This document shows, piece by piece, positions 1-8,496 of a stretch of 64,000 nt of DNA. The DNA is from Enterobacter cancerogenus (GTDB lineage Bacteria > Pseudomonadota > Gammaproteobacteria > Enterobacterales > Enterobacteriaceae): assembly GCA_000773965.1 (NCBI GenBank), contig JRUP01000006.1:186001-250000 (forward strand). The letters are read 5' to 3'. The translations under genes were made by a program, and so were the position numbers. The notes under the pieces are model-generated. The model was not told where the DNA came from, made no database searches, and saw nothing but the letters and a program-made list of their open reading frames with translations. Each line of letters opens with the position of its first letter. Within the stretch, counting starts at the first letter, position 1.

Positions 1-870
1 ACAAGCTGCCATACACCTCGTAATGATATGATGGCAGTCGATAACAGTAAGTACCTGCAAGGCGCAACGGTTGGCGGATGGTATGCGCCTAACCTGACTT
101 CTGACCCGGTTTCGGGCATTGGAAGCTGGAGTAACGAGGAGCTGGTGCAGTATCTGAGAACCGGCCATGTCGAAGGTAAAGCACAGGCAGGCGGGGGGAT
201 GGCTGAAGCCGTTCAGAACAGTTTTCAGCACCTGAATGACGCGGACCTGAAGGCGATTGCCAGCTATCTTAAAACGGTAAAACCGGTACGCGATGCGAAC
301 CAGCGTTCCCCATCCTTCGCAGTTGATAAAGCTAAAGATGAGAGCCGGGACACGTATGAGTTTCCCATTGAGGATAACGCTTCGCCTCCACGACACGATA
401 ACCTTTCGAACGTCAGCGGACCTTCGCTTTATAATTCAGCCTGCGCAGCATGCCATGGTATGAACGGTAAGGGTACGCCTGACCAGGTTATTCCTTCGCT
501 GACAAACAATACGGCGGTCGGAGCAGAGCTGGCAAATAACGTTGTTATGGCAATCAGCCAGGGTATTCATCGTGAGAGCCTGGGAAAGGTCGCCTCTATG
601 CCAGCCTTCAGCGCTCAGGCTGAAAGGATTACCTCAGCGCTTTCGCCCGCTCAGATTGCCTCTGTCACAAACTATGTGATGGCGCAATATGGAAAAGGTG
701 ATCCTCAACTCACCGCGCAGGACGTGTTGGAGATACAGCAGGGGGGCGGTTCTTCCTTCCTCATCCGCAATGCAGCGTTGCTGGCATGGTGTGGAATCGG
801 CGGAGGCCTGGTCGCCCTGCTCATCGTTTTAATTTTTGTTGTTGAATCCCGCCGTAAAAAACGCGCATAG
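1..870 (+). CDS. Membrane-anchored multiheme cytochrome c (5' end outside window)
   Basis: Reading frame 1 is open from the first base and starts with T-S-C-H, so the window begins inside a CxxCH heme motif (only its last four residues are present). A complete second motif, CAACH, is encoded at 442-456. Near the end a hydrophobic stretch (about codons 257-279) followed by RRKK forms a C-terminal membrane anchor. This resembles the cytochrome subunit of periplasmic gluconate/sorbitol-type dehydrogenases, which carries three hemes and passes electrons to ubiquinone; the first heme would lie upstream of the window. It is related to the intact triheme gene at 22594-23904 (shared YLQG, GMAEAV and LTDADLRAIA-like segments) but differs by having the C-terminal anchor. 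The first internal ATG at 28 lies after the heme motif and is not the real start. Confidence 0.9.
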   Translation, partial: TSCHTPRNDMMAVDNSKYLQGATVGGWYAPNLTSDPVSGIGSWSNEELVQYLRTGHVEGKAQAGGGMAEAVQNSFQHLNDADLKAIASYLKTVKPVRDANQRSPSFAVDKAKDESRDTYEFPIEDNASPPRHDNLSNVSGPSLYNSACAACHGMNGKGTPDQVIPSLTNNTAVGAELANNVVMAISQGIHRESLGKVASMPAFSAQAERITSALSPAQIASVTNYVMAQYGKGDPQLTAQDVLEIQQGGGSSFLIRNAALLAWCGIGGGLVALLIVLIFVVESRRKKRA

Positions 871-877
871 CGTTTTC

Positions 878-906
878 ATGGACATCAGCGTCCTGCTGAT
901 GTCCAT
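878..906 (+). terminator. Stem-loop after the cytochrome gene
   Basis: A perfect 12-bp stem (arms 878-889 and 895-906) closes a 5-nt loop, starting 8 nt after the stop codon. There is no clear T-run, so it may be an mRNA 3' stabilising hairpin rather than a strong intrinsic terminator. Confidence 0.55.
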
Positions 907-991
907 CATTCTGAGTGGCTGATTACATCGCGAGACATCAGCGGTTAATTTTTTTTGCCGTTTGCACTATTATGGCTTCCTTTTGTACCTC

Positions 992-2008
992 ATGGATACC
1001 CAAATGGTCGATTCTTACGCGCGGAAAAAACTCACTATTCAAGATATTGCACGAATTTCAGGTTTAAGTACGGCCACGGTTGATCGTGTCATGAATAACC
1101 GTCCGGGGGTCAAAGAGAGCACACGCATACGCGTGGAAAATGCGCTGCGGCAGGGGGGGACTGAACTACAACCACAGGTTACCCGCAAGATTGCCTTTGT
1201 TATTGATGCCGGCAGCAGCTTTATTGAAATCATCCGCACGTCACTTGAGCGTGTTAAGGCCAATTTTCCGCACATCAGCTTTTCTTTCGACAGCGTTCTG
1301 AACTGTGAACGTGATCAGCAGGCTTTCTGTCAGACCCTAACATCTCGCATTGCTGACTCCGACGGCGTCGTCATTGTCTCGCGTGAAGATATGCTGATTA
1401 ACAGTGAAGTTCGCGAGGCCACCAGCAGAGGATACCCGATCGTTTGTCTCACCTCCGATATGCCGCATTCATCTGCGTATATTGGTGTTGACGAAGTTAG
1501 CGTGGGGGCTAACGCGGCGTTGTTCATGGGACGCATGATAAAGCAGAAAAGCGCAAAAGTTGTCTTTGTCGCCAGCTCAACCTACCGCACACAAGAAGAG
1601 CGCGAAATGGGCTTCCGTCGGGTGATGCGCGGCGAGTTTTCTCATCTTACTGTGATTGAAAAAATCAATTCCAACGACGAAGCTGATGGTACTTACAAAA
1701 TCATTCGTGAATTGTTGGCGCAGCACCCGGATGTGGCGGGCATATACAATCTTGCCGGCGGCAATCGGGGAGTTGCACGCGCTTTGCAGGAAGCCGGCAT
1801 GACCGGAAAAACCATTTTCATCGGACATGAACTGACCGAGCACACTCAGAAATTGCTGGAGCAGGGTGGTATGGACATCGTTTTCGCACACGATATGGAT
1901 CGCGAGGTCAGCGGCTGTATTGAAGCAATCGAAAAACTCTGCCGGGGCATTAAAAGTGAACGGACGTATTACCCTTCACTTATCTACACCCGCTACTCCC
2001 GATTCTAA
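992..2008 (+). CDS. LacI-type transcriptional regulator (TVDRV subfamily), paralogue 1
   Basis: The N-terminus holds a LacI helix-turn-helix (LTIQDIARISG, then STATVDRVMNNRPGV) followed by a periplasmic-binding-protein-like effector domain of the sugar ABC (Peripla_BP_4) type. The TVDRV recognition helix marks a subfamily that commonly controls sugar/polyol uptake clusters. It is convergent with, and clearly paralogous to, the regulator at 2025-3068: both share AGSSF, YRTQEERE, GFRRV, NDEA, GIYN and AGGNRGVARAL in the same order. Start chosen at ATG 992; a TTG at 962 and an ATG at 1004 are possible, and no strong ribosome site distinguishes them. The effector is probably the sugar or polyol handled by the neighbouring operon, but this is inference. 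Confidence 0.85.
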   Translation: MDTQMVDSYARKKLTIQDIARISGLSTATVDRVMNNRPGVKESTRIRVENALRQGGTELQPQVTRKIAFVIDAGSSFIEIIRTSLERVKANFPHISFSFDSVLNCERDQQAFCQTLTSRIADSDGVVIVSREDMLINSEVREATSRGYPIVCLTSDMPHSSAYIGVDEVSVGANAALFMGRMIKQKSAKVVFVASSTYRTQEEREMGFRRVMRGEFSHLTVIEKINSNDEADGTYKIIRELLAQHPDVAGIYNLAGGNRGVARALQEAGMTGKTIFIGHELTEHTQKLLEQGGMDIVFAHDMDREVSGCIEAIEKLCRGIKSERTYYPSLIYTRYSRF

Positions 2009-2024
2009 GACAGTTAAAAGACTC

Positions 2025-3068
2025 TCAGTCAAACCAGGAGTTTTTATTGTAAATCTGCAGCGCGGTTTTAATGTCGTTGCAGCTGTGCCCGGCTCTGATC
2101 TTCTTCAGAATCGAGATGCAGTGCTGGATCTCCTGCTGAACATCGTGACCGAGCACAATGTCCATTTCACCCGTATCCAGCAGTGTGCGTGTAAAACTGC
2201 TGAGTTCATGCCCCACGAACAGCACCCGGTCAGATAACCCAAACTCTTTTAATGCCCTGGCTACACCGCGGTTGCCGCCCGCCATGTTGTAAATGCCGGC
2301 CATGGGCTCATGCTCGAGCAGATATTTCCTGACACTCATGTAGGCCCCTTCTGCTTCATCGTTAAAGTTGACGCGCTCAAGGATATGTAGATGAGGGTAT
2401 TCAGTGCGCAGCACCCGGCGAAAGCCTATCTCACGTTCTTCCTGGGTGCGATAATTGGCGCTGAAAAGCAGGAGAATTTTGCCAGATTTTTTCGGCAGCA
2501 TTTTTCCCATCAGCCAGGCGGCGGTCGCGCCAGTGCTGACCTGATCCACCCCCACGTATGCTGTGCGCCTTGAGTTAGGCAAATCGGTGGTCAGGCAGAT
2601 GACCGGGACGCCGCGATCTACCGCACCCCGTACGGCGCGATTGACCTTAGCCTCGTCCCGCGAGACCAGGATAATTCCCTCACACTCTTTGGAGCGGCTG
2701 TGAATCAGCGCGCTGAACCGCTCTGCATTGACCTGAATATTGGGAATGCTGTCAAAGGTAAACCGGTACTCAGTGTGCTCTCTGATAAATTTCTTCACTT
2801 CTCTTTCAATGATCGTAATAAAACTCGACCCCGCCTCGCAGATAAACGCAATACGCTGGACAGGAAGGTCGGGTTGTAATTCCTGACTTTCCTGCAGCTC
2901 TTTAATCGCAGCCATCACCCGGCTGCGCGTTTTTTCCCGCACGCCCGGTCTGTCATTAATGACCCGGTCTACTGTAGCCGTCCCCAGCCCAGCAAGCTCC
3001 GCTATTTCAGCAACCGTAGGTCCACGCCGGTAAAGCTTATCGCTCATCATTGATGTTAAATCCATCAT
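2025..3068 (-). CDS. LacI-type transcriptional regulator, paralogue 2, divergent from the polyol operon
   Basis: 347 residues with an N-terminal LacI helix-turn-helix (TVAEIAELAGL, GTATVDRVINDRPGV) and a sugar-binding effector domain. It is divergently transcribed from the dehydrogenase/ABC operon starting at 3318, the usual place for a local repressor. The 249-bp gap between them holds two perfect dyads that could be its operators. Start codons at 3068, 3065, 3050 and 3047 are all possible; none has a convincing Shine-Dalgarno. The paralogous gene at 992-2008 ends 16 bp away on the other strand, so the pair probably arose by duplication with inversion. Confidence 0.87.
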   Translation of the reverse strand: MMDLTSMMSDKLYRRGPTVAEIAELAGLGTATVDRVINDRPGVREKTRSRVMAAIKELQESQELQPDLPVQRIAFICEAGSSFITIIEREVKKFIREHTEYRFTFDSIPNIQVNAERFSALIHSRSKECEGIILVSRDEAKVNRAVRGAVDRGVPVICLTTDLPNSRRTAYVGVDQVSTGATAAWLMGKMLPKKSGKILLLFSANYRTQEEREIGFRRVLRTEYPHLHILERVNFNDEAEGAYMSVRKYLLEHEPMAGIYNMAGGNRGVARALKEFGLSDRVLFVGHELSSFTRTLLDTGEMDIVLGHDVQQEIQHCISILKKIRAGHSCNDIKTALQIYNKNSWFD

Positions 3069-3077
3069 TTAAATAAC

Positions 3078-3089
3078 ATGATTAATCAT
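3078..3089. promoter_or_regulatory. 12-bp palindrome, candidate operator
   Basis: ATGATTAATCAT is a perfect palindrome 10 bp upstream of the regulator's first ATG, in the divergent promoter region. Position and symmetry suit a LacI-family operator. Confidence 0.45.
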
Positions 3090-3179
3090 ATCTTTTAAAT
3101 TGGGAAAATCAAAATTCAATATGTGGCTGTATTTATTGATTTAATTATATAAAGATGCATTTAACATCAAAATTATGTG

Positions 3180-3194
3180 TGATGAATATCATCA
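3180..3194. promoter_or_regulatory. TGATGA-ATA-TCATCA dyad, candidate operator
   Basis: Perfect 6-bp arms with a 3-nt centre, roughly midway between the divergent genes. Related half-sites (CATCATTTA, TTTAACATCA) recur nearby at 3160-3209 and 3051-3070, giving a cluster of ATGATG/CATCAT units. A similar dyad, TGATGG-GAAA-CCATCA, lies before the operon at 20 kb, next to a regulator of the same subfamily. Confidence 0.5.
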
Positions 3195-3317
3195 TTTAGA
3201 CATCATTTATTCCGACTTGATTGACTAAAAATCTGCTGAGAGTGATCTATAGCGTCACATTTATTTTACTTTCGCAGTTCGGCGAAAAAACGTAATGGCA
3301 CTCAGTCTGAGAGGTAA

Positions 3318-4352
3318 ATGATGTCAAACCAAGGCGTTAAAAAAGTGAATAATCCGGTTCGCTGGGGAATTATCAGTACCGCTAACATCGCGTGCGCCAA
3401 ACTCATTCCGGCGATGCTGGCGAGTGAATACTGTGAGGTGAAAGCCATCGCGTCACGTTCTTCTGATAAAGCCAGGGAGAAGGCCGCGCAGTTTGGTATC
3501 GAAAAAGCTTACGGCAGCTATGAAGAGCTGCTAAGCGATCCTGAAATCGAAGCGGTGTATGTGCCACTGCCTAATGATCAGCACATCGATATGGTGATGA
3601 TGGCCGCGGCGCACGGAAAGCATGTGTTGTGTGAAAAGCCGATTGCGCTCAACGCTGCAGAAGCGCTTCGCCTGCGCGACATTCCTCAGTCACAGCTGGT
3701 CGCTGAAGCGTTCATGGTACGTCATCATCCACAGTTCGACATTCTTCGTCAGCATCTGCGCAGCGGTGAGCACGGCAAACTGCAGACCGTCCAGATCCTG
3801 CTCTCTTTCATGCTGGATAATCCGGGTGATTTCCGCTTCGACACGAAGAAGGGGGGAGGCGCGCTCTTTGATCTTGGCTGCTACACCGTGATGACTGCCC
3901 GCTACCTACTGGGTCGCGAGCCGAAGCGCGTCTTCTGCTCAATGGCCCGCTCAGCGGACAACGGCACCGATGAAACCACGCATGCCATTCTGGATTTTGG
4001 TCAGGGACAGCAGGCCACGCTGACGGTCGGCCTCAAAATGGCCGCTTCACAGCGCGTTCAGGTAGTGTGTGAAAAATCCCTTCTGGATCTCTCGGCCCCT
4101 TACGTTCCGGGTAAAGGTTCCCCAGCCACGCTATGGATTGATTCTCATGCAGGCCTCGATGATGCCGCACCACAGCCGCGCGTGTTGCCGGTGGTTGAGC
4201 AGTACCAGTGCGAGGCCACCAACTTCTCCCGCGCCGTGCGCGGGGAAATCGTTCCTGAGTTTGGCGTGGAAGATGCCATTTCGCAGATGCGCGTGATGGA
4301 TGCGCTGTTTGCTTCTGCTGAGTCTGGTCAGTGGCAGGAGGTGGCAAAATGA
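3318..4352 (+). CDS. Gfo/Idh/MocA-family NAD(P)-dependent oxidoreductase, first gene of polyol operon
   Basis: 344 residues. The N-terminal Rossmann domain begins WGIISTANIA and contains the family's HVLCEKPIALN segment (EKP, with the catalytic-site lysine), followed by the alpha/beta substrate domain with GGGALFDLGCY. Enzymes of this family oxidise or reduce sugars, inositols and derivatives with NAD(P). AGAGGT sits just before ATG 3318 (an ATG at 3321 is also possible). The stop overlaps the next start in an ATGA arrangement, so it is translationally coupled to the second dehydrogenase. The exact substrate cannot be read from sequence. Confidence 0.88.
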   Translation: MMSNQGVKKVNNPVRWGIISTANIACAKLIPAMLASEYCEVKAIASRSSDKAREKAAQFGIEKAYGSYEELLSDPEIEAVYVPLPNDQHIDMVMMAAAHGKHVLCEKPIALNAAEALRLRDIPQSQLVAEAFMVRHHPQFDILRQHLRSGEHGKLQTVQILLSFMLDNPGDFRFDTKKGGGALFDLGCYTVMTARYLLGREPKRVFCSMARSADNGTDETTHAILDFGQGQQATLTVGLKMAASQRVQVVCEKSLLDLSAPYVPGKGSPATLWIDSHAGLDDAAPQPRVLPVVEQYQCEATNFSRAVRGEIVPEFGVEDAISQMRVMDALFASAESGQWQEVAK

Positions 4353-5521
4353 AAACGTTTAACGTTGCCATTATTGGTGCCGGAATGATCGGCGCTGCTC
4401 ATGCCTCCGGTTACCGCGCGCATCAGGCTCGCCTGAGCGGGCCAGACTGCCAGTTTGTGCTCCATACCGTTTGCGATGCCCGAGAAGAAGCCGCTCAGGA
4501 ACTCGCGCGCGTATGGGGATTTGCTCATGTGGCAAACAACTGGCAGGCCGTGCTGGATAATCCCGACATTGATGTGGTGAGTGTGGCGCTGCCCAATTTC
4601 CTGCATGCCGAAGTGGCTGCCGCTGCACTCCGTGCTGGCAAGCACGTGCTGTGTGAAAAACCGCTGGCGCTGACGGCCGCTCAGGCTAAAGAGCTGACCG
4701 ACCTGGCAGCATCGAGCAAAGGCATCAGCGGCAGCGTCTTTAACTATCGCCGCATCCCCGCTATTTCAATGGTCAAAGAACTCATTGAGCGGGGAGAAAT
4801 CGGCTCGCCAACTCACCTGCTGGTCCAGTACCAGTGCGGCTACGCAGCCGATCCGCTGCTGCCACACAGCTGGCGCTATACGGAGAGTCGTGCAGGTGGG
4901 GGTGCGCTGCATGATATTGGCGCGCATGCGATCGATATCGCCCGCTTCCTCTGCGGTGACATCACCGAAATTGTGGGCGCGACAACCGACACCTTTATCA
5001 AACAGCGTTATCTGCCGCTGACCGCGAACGCCGGGCACAGCCATGTGACCCTCAGCGACAGGGCCGAAGAGGTTGATACCGACGACATCAGCTCCTGCGT
5101 GATGCGCTTTGACAGCGGCTGCCAGGGGCTCTTTTCCGCCAGCCGCGTAACGGTAGGTATGGGAAACACCTTGTCGTTCACGCTCACGGGAAGCAAAGGA
5201 ACGGTGCTGTTCAATTCTGAACGCCCCGGTGAATTCAGTATTGCCCGCGCCTCGGTGGAAAAAGGTGCTTTCATTACGCAAGCAAACAACCCTTCTTTCC
5301 CTTATCTCAGCGACATGATCCCGGTACCGCACGACGGCGTCGCGATCGGTTACGCCGAGGGGTTTGGCTTCATGATCGCCGAATTCATGCAGGCTGTGGC
5401 ACAGAACAAACCTTACAGCAAAGGCAGTTTTGCCGACGGTCTGGCGGTCGCGCTGGTGCTGGAAGCCATTCAACATGCTGCCCGGGATCGTCGACCGGTA
5501 GCCATTAACACGCTCAAATAA
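4349..5521 (+). CDS. Gfo/Idh/MocA-family oxidoreductase, second gene of polyol operon
   Basis: 390 residues. It starts MKTFNVAIIGAGMIGAAHA (Rossmann glycine motif), carries HVLCEKPLALT with the EKP signature, and has AGGGALHDIGAHAID in the C-terminal domain, the catalytic histidine/aspartate region of the family. ATG 4349 is preferred over an upstream in-frame GTG because the ribosome site AGGAGG lies between them. It overlaps the previous gene by 4 nt. Having two different dehydrogenases back to back suggests successive oxidation or epimerisation via a keto intermediate, as in some inositol and amino-inositol pathways (inference). Confidence 0.88.
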   Translation: MKTFNVAIIGAGMIGAAHASGYRAHQARLSGPDCQFVLHTVCDAREEAAQELARVWGFAHVANNWQAVLDNPDIDVVSVALPNFLHAEVAAAALRAGKHVLCEKPLALTAAQAKELTDLAASSKGISGSVFNYRRIPAISMVKELIERGEIGSPTHLLVQYQCGYAADPLLPHSWRYTESRAGGGALHDIGAHAIDIARFLCGDITEIVGATTDTFIKQRYLPLTANAGHSHVTLSDRAEEVDTDDISSCVMRFDSGCQGLFSASRVTVGMGNTLSFTLTGSKGTVLFNSERPGEFSIARASVEKGAFITQANNPSFPYLSDMIPVPHDGVAIGYAEGFGFMIAEFMQAVAQNKPYSKGSFADGLAVALVLEAIQHAARDRRPVAINTLK

Positions 5522-5532
5522 AGGAATCATCC

Positions 5533-6519
5533 ATGTTTAACGTAGCCCTTTTTGGTGCCGGACGTATCGGTCAGATCCATGCCGGCAATATTGCAGCACA
5601 CCCGGATTGTAGGCTTGTGCGCGTGGTTGACGTCTATCAACCTGCTGCTGAAGCACTCGCTGAGAAGTACGGCGCACAGGCTAGCTCACTTGACGATGCC
5701 CTGATGGACAGCAGCGTAAATCTGGTCGCCATCTGCAGCGCGACAGACACACATGCCGACCTGATCGAAGCCGCCGCTCGCGCAGGCAAAGCCATTTTCT
5801 GCGAAAAGCCGGTCGATCTGAGCCTTGAGCGCGTTGAGCGCTGCCTGGCTACTGTGCGTGAAGCCGGTGTTCCACTGATGGTGGGCTTCAACCGTCGCTT
5901 TGATCCCAGCATGGCCGGACTTCAACAGGCGCTGGCGGGAGGCGAGGTCGGTGAGCTTGAGCTGGTGACTATCAGCTCTCGTGATCCGGGGGCACCTTCT
6001 CCGGAATATGTAAAAACATCCGGCGGTTTGTTCCGCGACATGACCATTCACGATTTTGATATGGCGCGCTGGCTGCTGCAGGAAGAGCCGGTCACGGTGT
6101 TTGCCAGCGCCGCTGCGCTGATTGACCCGCAGATAAAAGCGCTCGGTGACGTGGATACCGCGGTGATCACCCTGACCTGCGCCAGCGGGAAAATGGCGGT
6201 GATCACCAACAGCCGTCGTGCAAGCTACGGCTACGATCAGCGCATTGAAGTTCACGGCAGCAAAGGCATGCTTTCCGTGGCCAACCACCCTGAGAGCAGC
6301 CTGATCAAATCGGTGGCAGAAGGCGTGGTGGCGCAGAAGCCCATGCACTTCTTCCTGCAGCGCTACGGCGATGCCTATCGTCTGGAGCTAGCAGGACTAA
6401 TTGAACATCTGAAAACCAAATCAGCTATCCAGCCCTCCGGTGAAGACGGTCTGCAGGCGCTGCGTCTGGCTGACGCAGCGCTTGAATCGCTGAAAACCGG
6501 CGCAGCGGTGCAGTTATGA
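5533..6519 (+). CDS. iolG: Inositol 2-dehydrogenase-like protein
   Basis: 328 residues, the usual IolG length. The Rossmann motif is LFGAGRIGQIHAGNIAAHP, followed by FCEKPVDLS. The IolG-typical blocks MVGFNRRFDP, SRDPGAPSPEY and GGLFRDMTIHDFDMARW hold the catalytic Asp/His positions. IolG oxidises myo-inositol to 2-keto-myo-inositol with NAD+; it is cytoplasmic. AAGGAAT precedes ATG 5533. The gene overlaps the isomerase downstream by 4 nt. The window lacks iolA, iolB, iolC, iolD and a clear iolE, so the rest of a canonical pathway must be elsewhere or is not used. Confidence 0.85.
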   Translation: MFNVALFGAGRIGQIHAGNIAAHPDCRLVRVVDVYQPAAEALAEKYGAQASSLDDALMDSSVNLVAICSATDTHADLIEAAARAGKAIFCEKPVDLSLERVERCLATVREAGVPLMVGFNRRFDPSMAGLQQALAGGEVGELELVTISSRDPGAPSPEYVKTSGGLFRDMTIHDFDMARWLLQEEPVTVFASAAALIDPQIKALGDVDTAVITLTCASGKMAVITNSRRASYGYDQRIEVHGSKGMLSVANHPESSLIKSVAEGVVAQKPMHFFLQRYGDAYRLELAGLIEHLKTKSAIQPSGEDGLQALRLADAALESLKTGAAVQL

Positions 6520-7481
6520 AAGTCGGCATGGTGACAGACAGCCTGGGTCATCTTAACCAGGACGATATGTTGCGTGCTTCGGCAGAACTCGGACTGAGCC
6601 ACGTCGAATTCTGCTGCGGAAACTGGTCTTCAGCCCCTCATCTTGACCTTAAAACATTGCTGTCCAGCGCAGATGCGCGCCGGAATTTTCTGGCGAAAGT
6701 GAGCGATCACGGGCTGAGTATCTCTGCGCTGAATGCCAGCGGTAACCCCCTTCATCCGGGAGCCAGCGGTAAAGAGCATGAAGCCTGCGCCGATGCAACG
6801 CTGGAGCTGGCAGGGTTACTCGGTATCGACAGAGTGGTGATGATGTCGGGCCTGCCGGGTGGTCCCGGAGACCAGTGGCCTAACTGGATAACAGTGGCGT
6901 GGCCGCCTTTCTGCGGGCAGATCCTCGATTATCAATGGAATGAAGTGGCGATCCCATGGTGGAAAGAGCGGGTCAAGCTGGCTCACCGTCATGGTGTCGA
7001 CCGCCTCTGCATTGAATTCCACGGCGGGCAACTGGTTTACAACGTACCCAGTTTCTGGCGTTTGCGTGAGGCGGTGGGTGAAACCGTCGGGGTGAATTTC
7101 GACCCGAGTCATCTGATCTGGATGGGGGCCGACCCGCTTGCCTGCATTCATGAGCTGGGAGATGCCATCTATCACGTTCACGCCAAGGATACGTGGGTCA
7201 ATCACCGGCAGACGGCGCTGACCACCCGGTTAGAAAATCTTCACGGCAGTAAAAACCGTGAACGGGCGTGGAACTACGTCACGCTGGGCTACGGGCAGGA
7301 CGAGCTGTGGTGGAAGCAGTTCTGCTATCACCTGCGCCAGGTGGGCTATGACGATGTGCTGAGTATTGAACATGAGGACGCCATCATGGCGCGCGACGAA
7401 GGCGTGCTGAAATCTGTTTCGCTGCTTAAACGCTGCCTGGCGGATGCTGTTTCAGATTATACGCTGCCCGATATCGGCTGA
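6516..7481 (+). CDS. Sugar phosphate isomerase/epimerase (AP-endonuclease-2 TIM barrel)
   Basis: 321 residues of the xylose-isomerase-like TIM-barrel family that includes IolE, IolI and MocC. Likely metal ligands can be seen in order: IEFHGG, NFDPSHL, YHVHAKD and SIEHED. The segment ALNASGNPLHPG near residue 72 is typical of the group. It overlaps iolG by 4 nt, so both enzymes probably act on the same compound, for example isomerising or dehydrating the keto-polyol made by the dehydrogenases. Assignment to IolE or IolI is not possible by eye. Confidence 0.82.
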   Translation: MKVGMVTDSLGHLNQDDMLRASAELGLSHVEFCCGNWSSAPHLDLKTLLSSADARRNFLAKVSDHGLSISALNASGNPLHPGASGKEHEACADATLELAGLLGIDRVVMMSGLPGGPGDQWPNWITVAWPPFCGQILDYQWNEVAIPWWKERVKLAHRHGVDRLCIEFHGGQLVYNVPSFWRLREAVGETVGVNFDPSHLIWMGADPLACIHELGDAIYHVHAKDTWVNHRQTALTTRLENLHGSKNRERAWNYVTLGYGQDELWWKQFCYHLRQVGYDDVLSIEHEDAIMARDEGVLKSVSLLKRCLADAVSDYTLPDIG

Positions 7482-7499
7482 TTCTTTGACGTAAAAACA

Positions 7500-7517
7500 G
7501 GGCCACTCCGGTGGCCC
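7500..7517 (+). promoter_or_regulatory. Intra-operon stem-loop before the binding-protein gene
   Basis: GGGCCAC and GTGGCCC pair around TCCG, in the gap between the isomerase and the binding-protein gene, with no T-run. Such hairpins often raise the level of binding-protein mRNA relative to the rest of an operon. Confidence 0.5.
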
Positions 7518-7547
7518 AATAATAAACTCACGAAAGAAGAGAACATC

Positions 7548-8483
7548 ATGCGTAACCCTACAAAAAAACTGATTACCCTGCTGTGCATGTTGCCCCTCTC
7601 AGGCACGCTCTACGCTGCCACGCCTCAGGTTGGCGTAGCGATGTCTGCCTTTGATGACAACTGGCTGACGATTCTGCGCAGTGCCATTGCCGATGAAGCT
7701 AAAAAAGAAGGTGCGGCCGTTCAGATGGAAGACGGTAAAAATGAGGTGGGCACCCAGCTCAACCAGATCCAGAACTTTGCCGCTTCCAGCCTGCAGGCAA
7801 TTATCGTTAACCCCGTCGACAGCACCGCGGTGCAATCCATTACTGATGAAGCAAAAGAGGCCGATATTCCGCTGGTTTACGTGAATCGCGAGCCGGCCAA
7901 CATCGCTATGCTCCCCGATAATCAGGCGTTCGTGGGTTCCAGCGAAATCGAAGGCGGTACGCTCCAGGGCAAAGAAGTTTGCCGCCTGCTGAACGGCAAA
8001 GGGAGTGTGCTGATCATGCAGGGCGACCTGGCACAGCAGTCCGCCGTACTCCGCACCCAGGCCGTTGAGGATGTATTCAAAAAAGCGCCCTGCGATGGCA
8101 TCAAGGTTGTGGACAAGCAGGTTGCGAAGTGGACGCGTACCGGCGGCAACAACCTGATGACCAACTGGCTCTCAACCAACCTTAAGTTTGATGCCGTTGT
8201 GGCGAACAACGATGAGATGGCGTTGGGTGCTATTCAGGCTCTCCACGCCTCCAACCGGGATATGAAGACGGTGGTGGTAGCCGGCATTGATGCCACCGTG
8301 GACGCACTGAACGCTATGAAAGCGGGCGATCTTGATGTCACCGTCTTCCAGGACGCCACGGCACAGGGGCGTGAGGCCATGGTGACCGCGATGAAACTGG
8401 TGAAAGGGGAAAAGGTGCCAAAACGCGTGCTGATCCCTTATCAGCTGGTAACGCCAGCGAATATGAACCAGTTCATGAAATAA
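7548..8483 (+). CDS. Periplasmic sugar/polyol-binding protein of ABC importer
   Basis: 311 residues with a clear Sec signal peptide (KK, a hydrophobic core, cleavage after LYA) and an RbsB-like fold (Peripla_BP_4): [31 protein letters not shown] and [11 protein letters not shown] are typical. It should capture the substrate in the periplasm and deliver it to the permease encoded downstream. Synteny with iolG makes an inositol-like ligand likely (compare the Caulobacter IbpA-IatA-IatP inositol transporter), but a pentose or other polyol is not excluded. Confidence 0.88.
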   Translation: MRNPTKKLITLLCMLPLSGTLYAATPQVGVAMSAFDDNWLTILRSAIADEAKKEGAAVQMEDGKNEVGTQLNQIQNFAASSLQAIIVNPVDSTAVQSITDEAKEADIPLVYVNREPANIAMLPDNQAFVGSSEIEGGTLQGKEVCRLLNGKGSVLIMQGDLAQQSAVLRTQAVEDVFKKAPCDGIKVVDKQVAKWTRTGGNNLMTNWLSTNLKFDAVVANNDEMALGAIQALHASNRDMKTVVVAGIDATVDALNAMKAGDLDVTVFQDATAQGREAMVTAMKLVKGEKVPKRVLIPYQLVTPANMNQFMK

Positions 8484-8496
8484 GCGGGAGGCGCGA

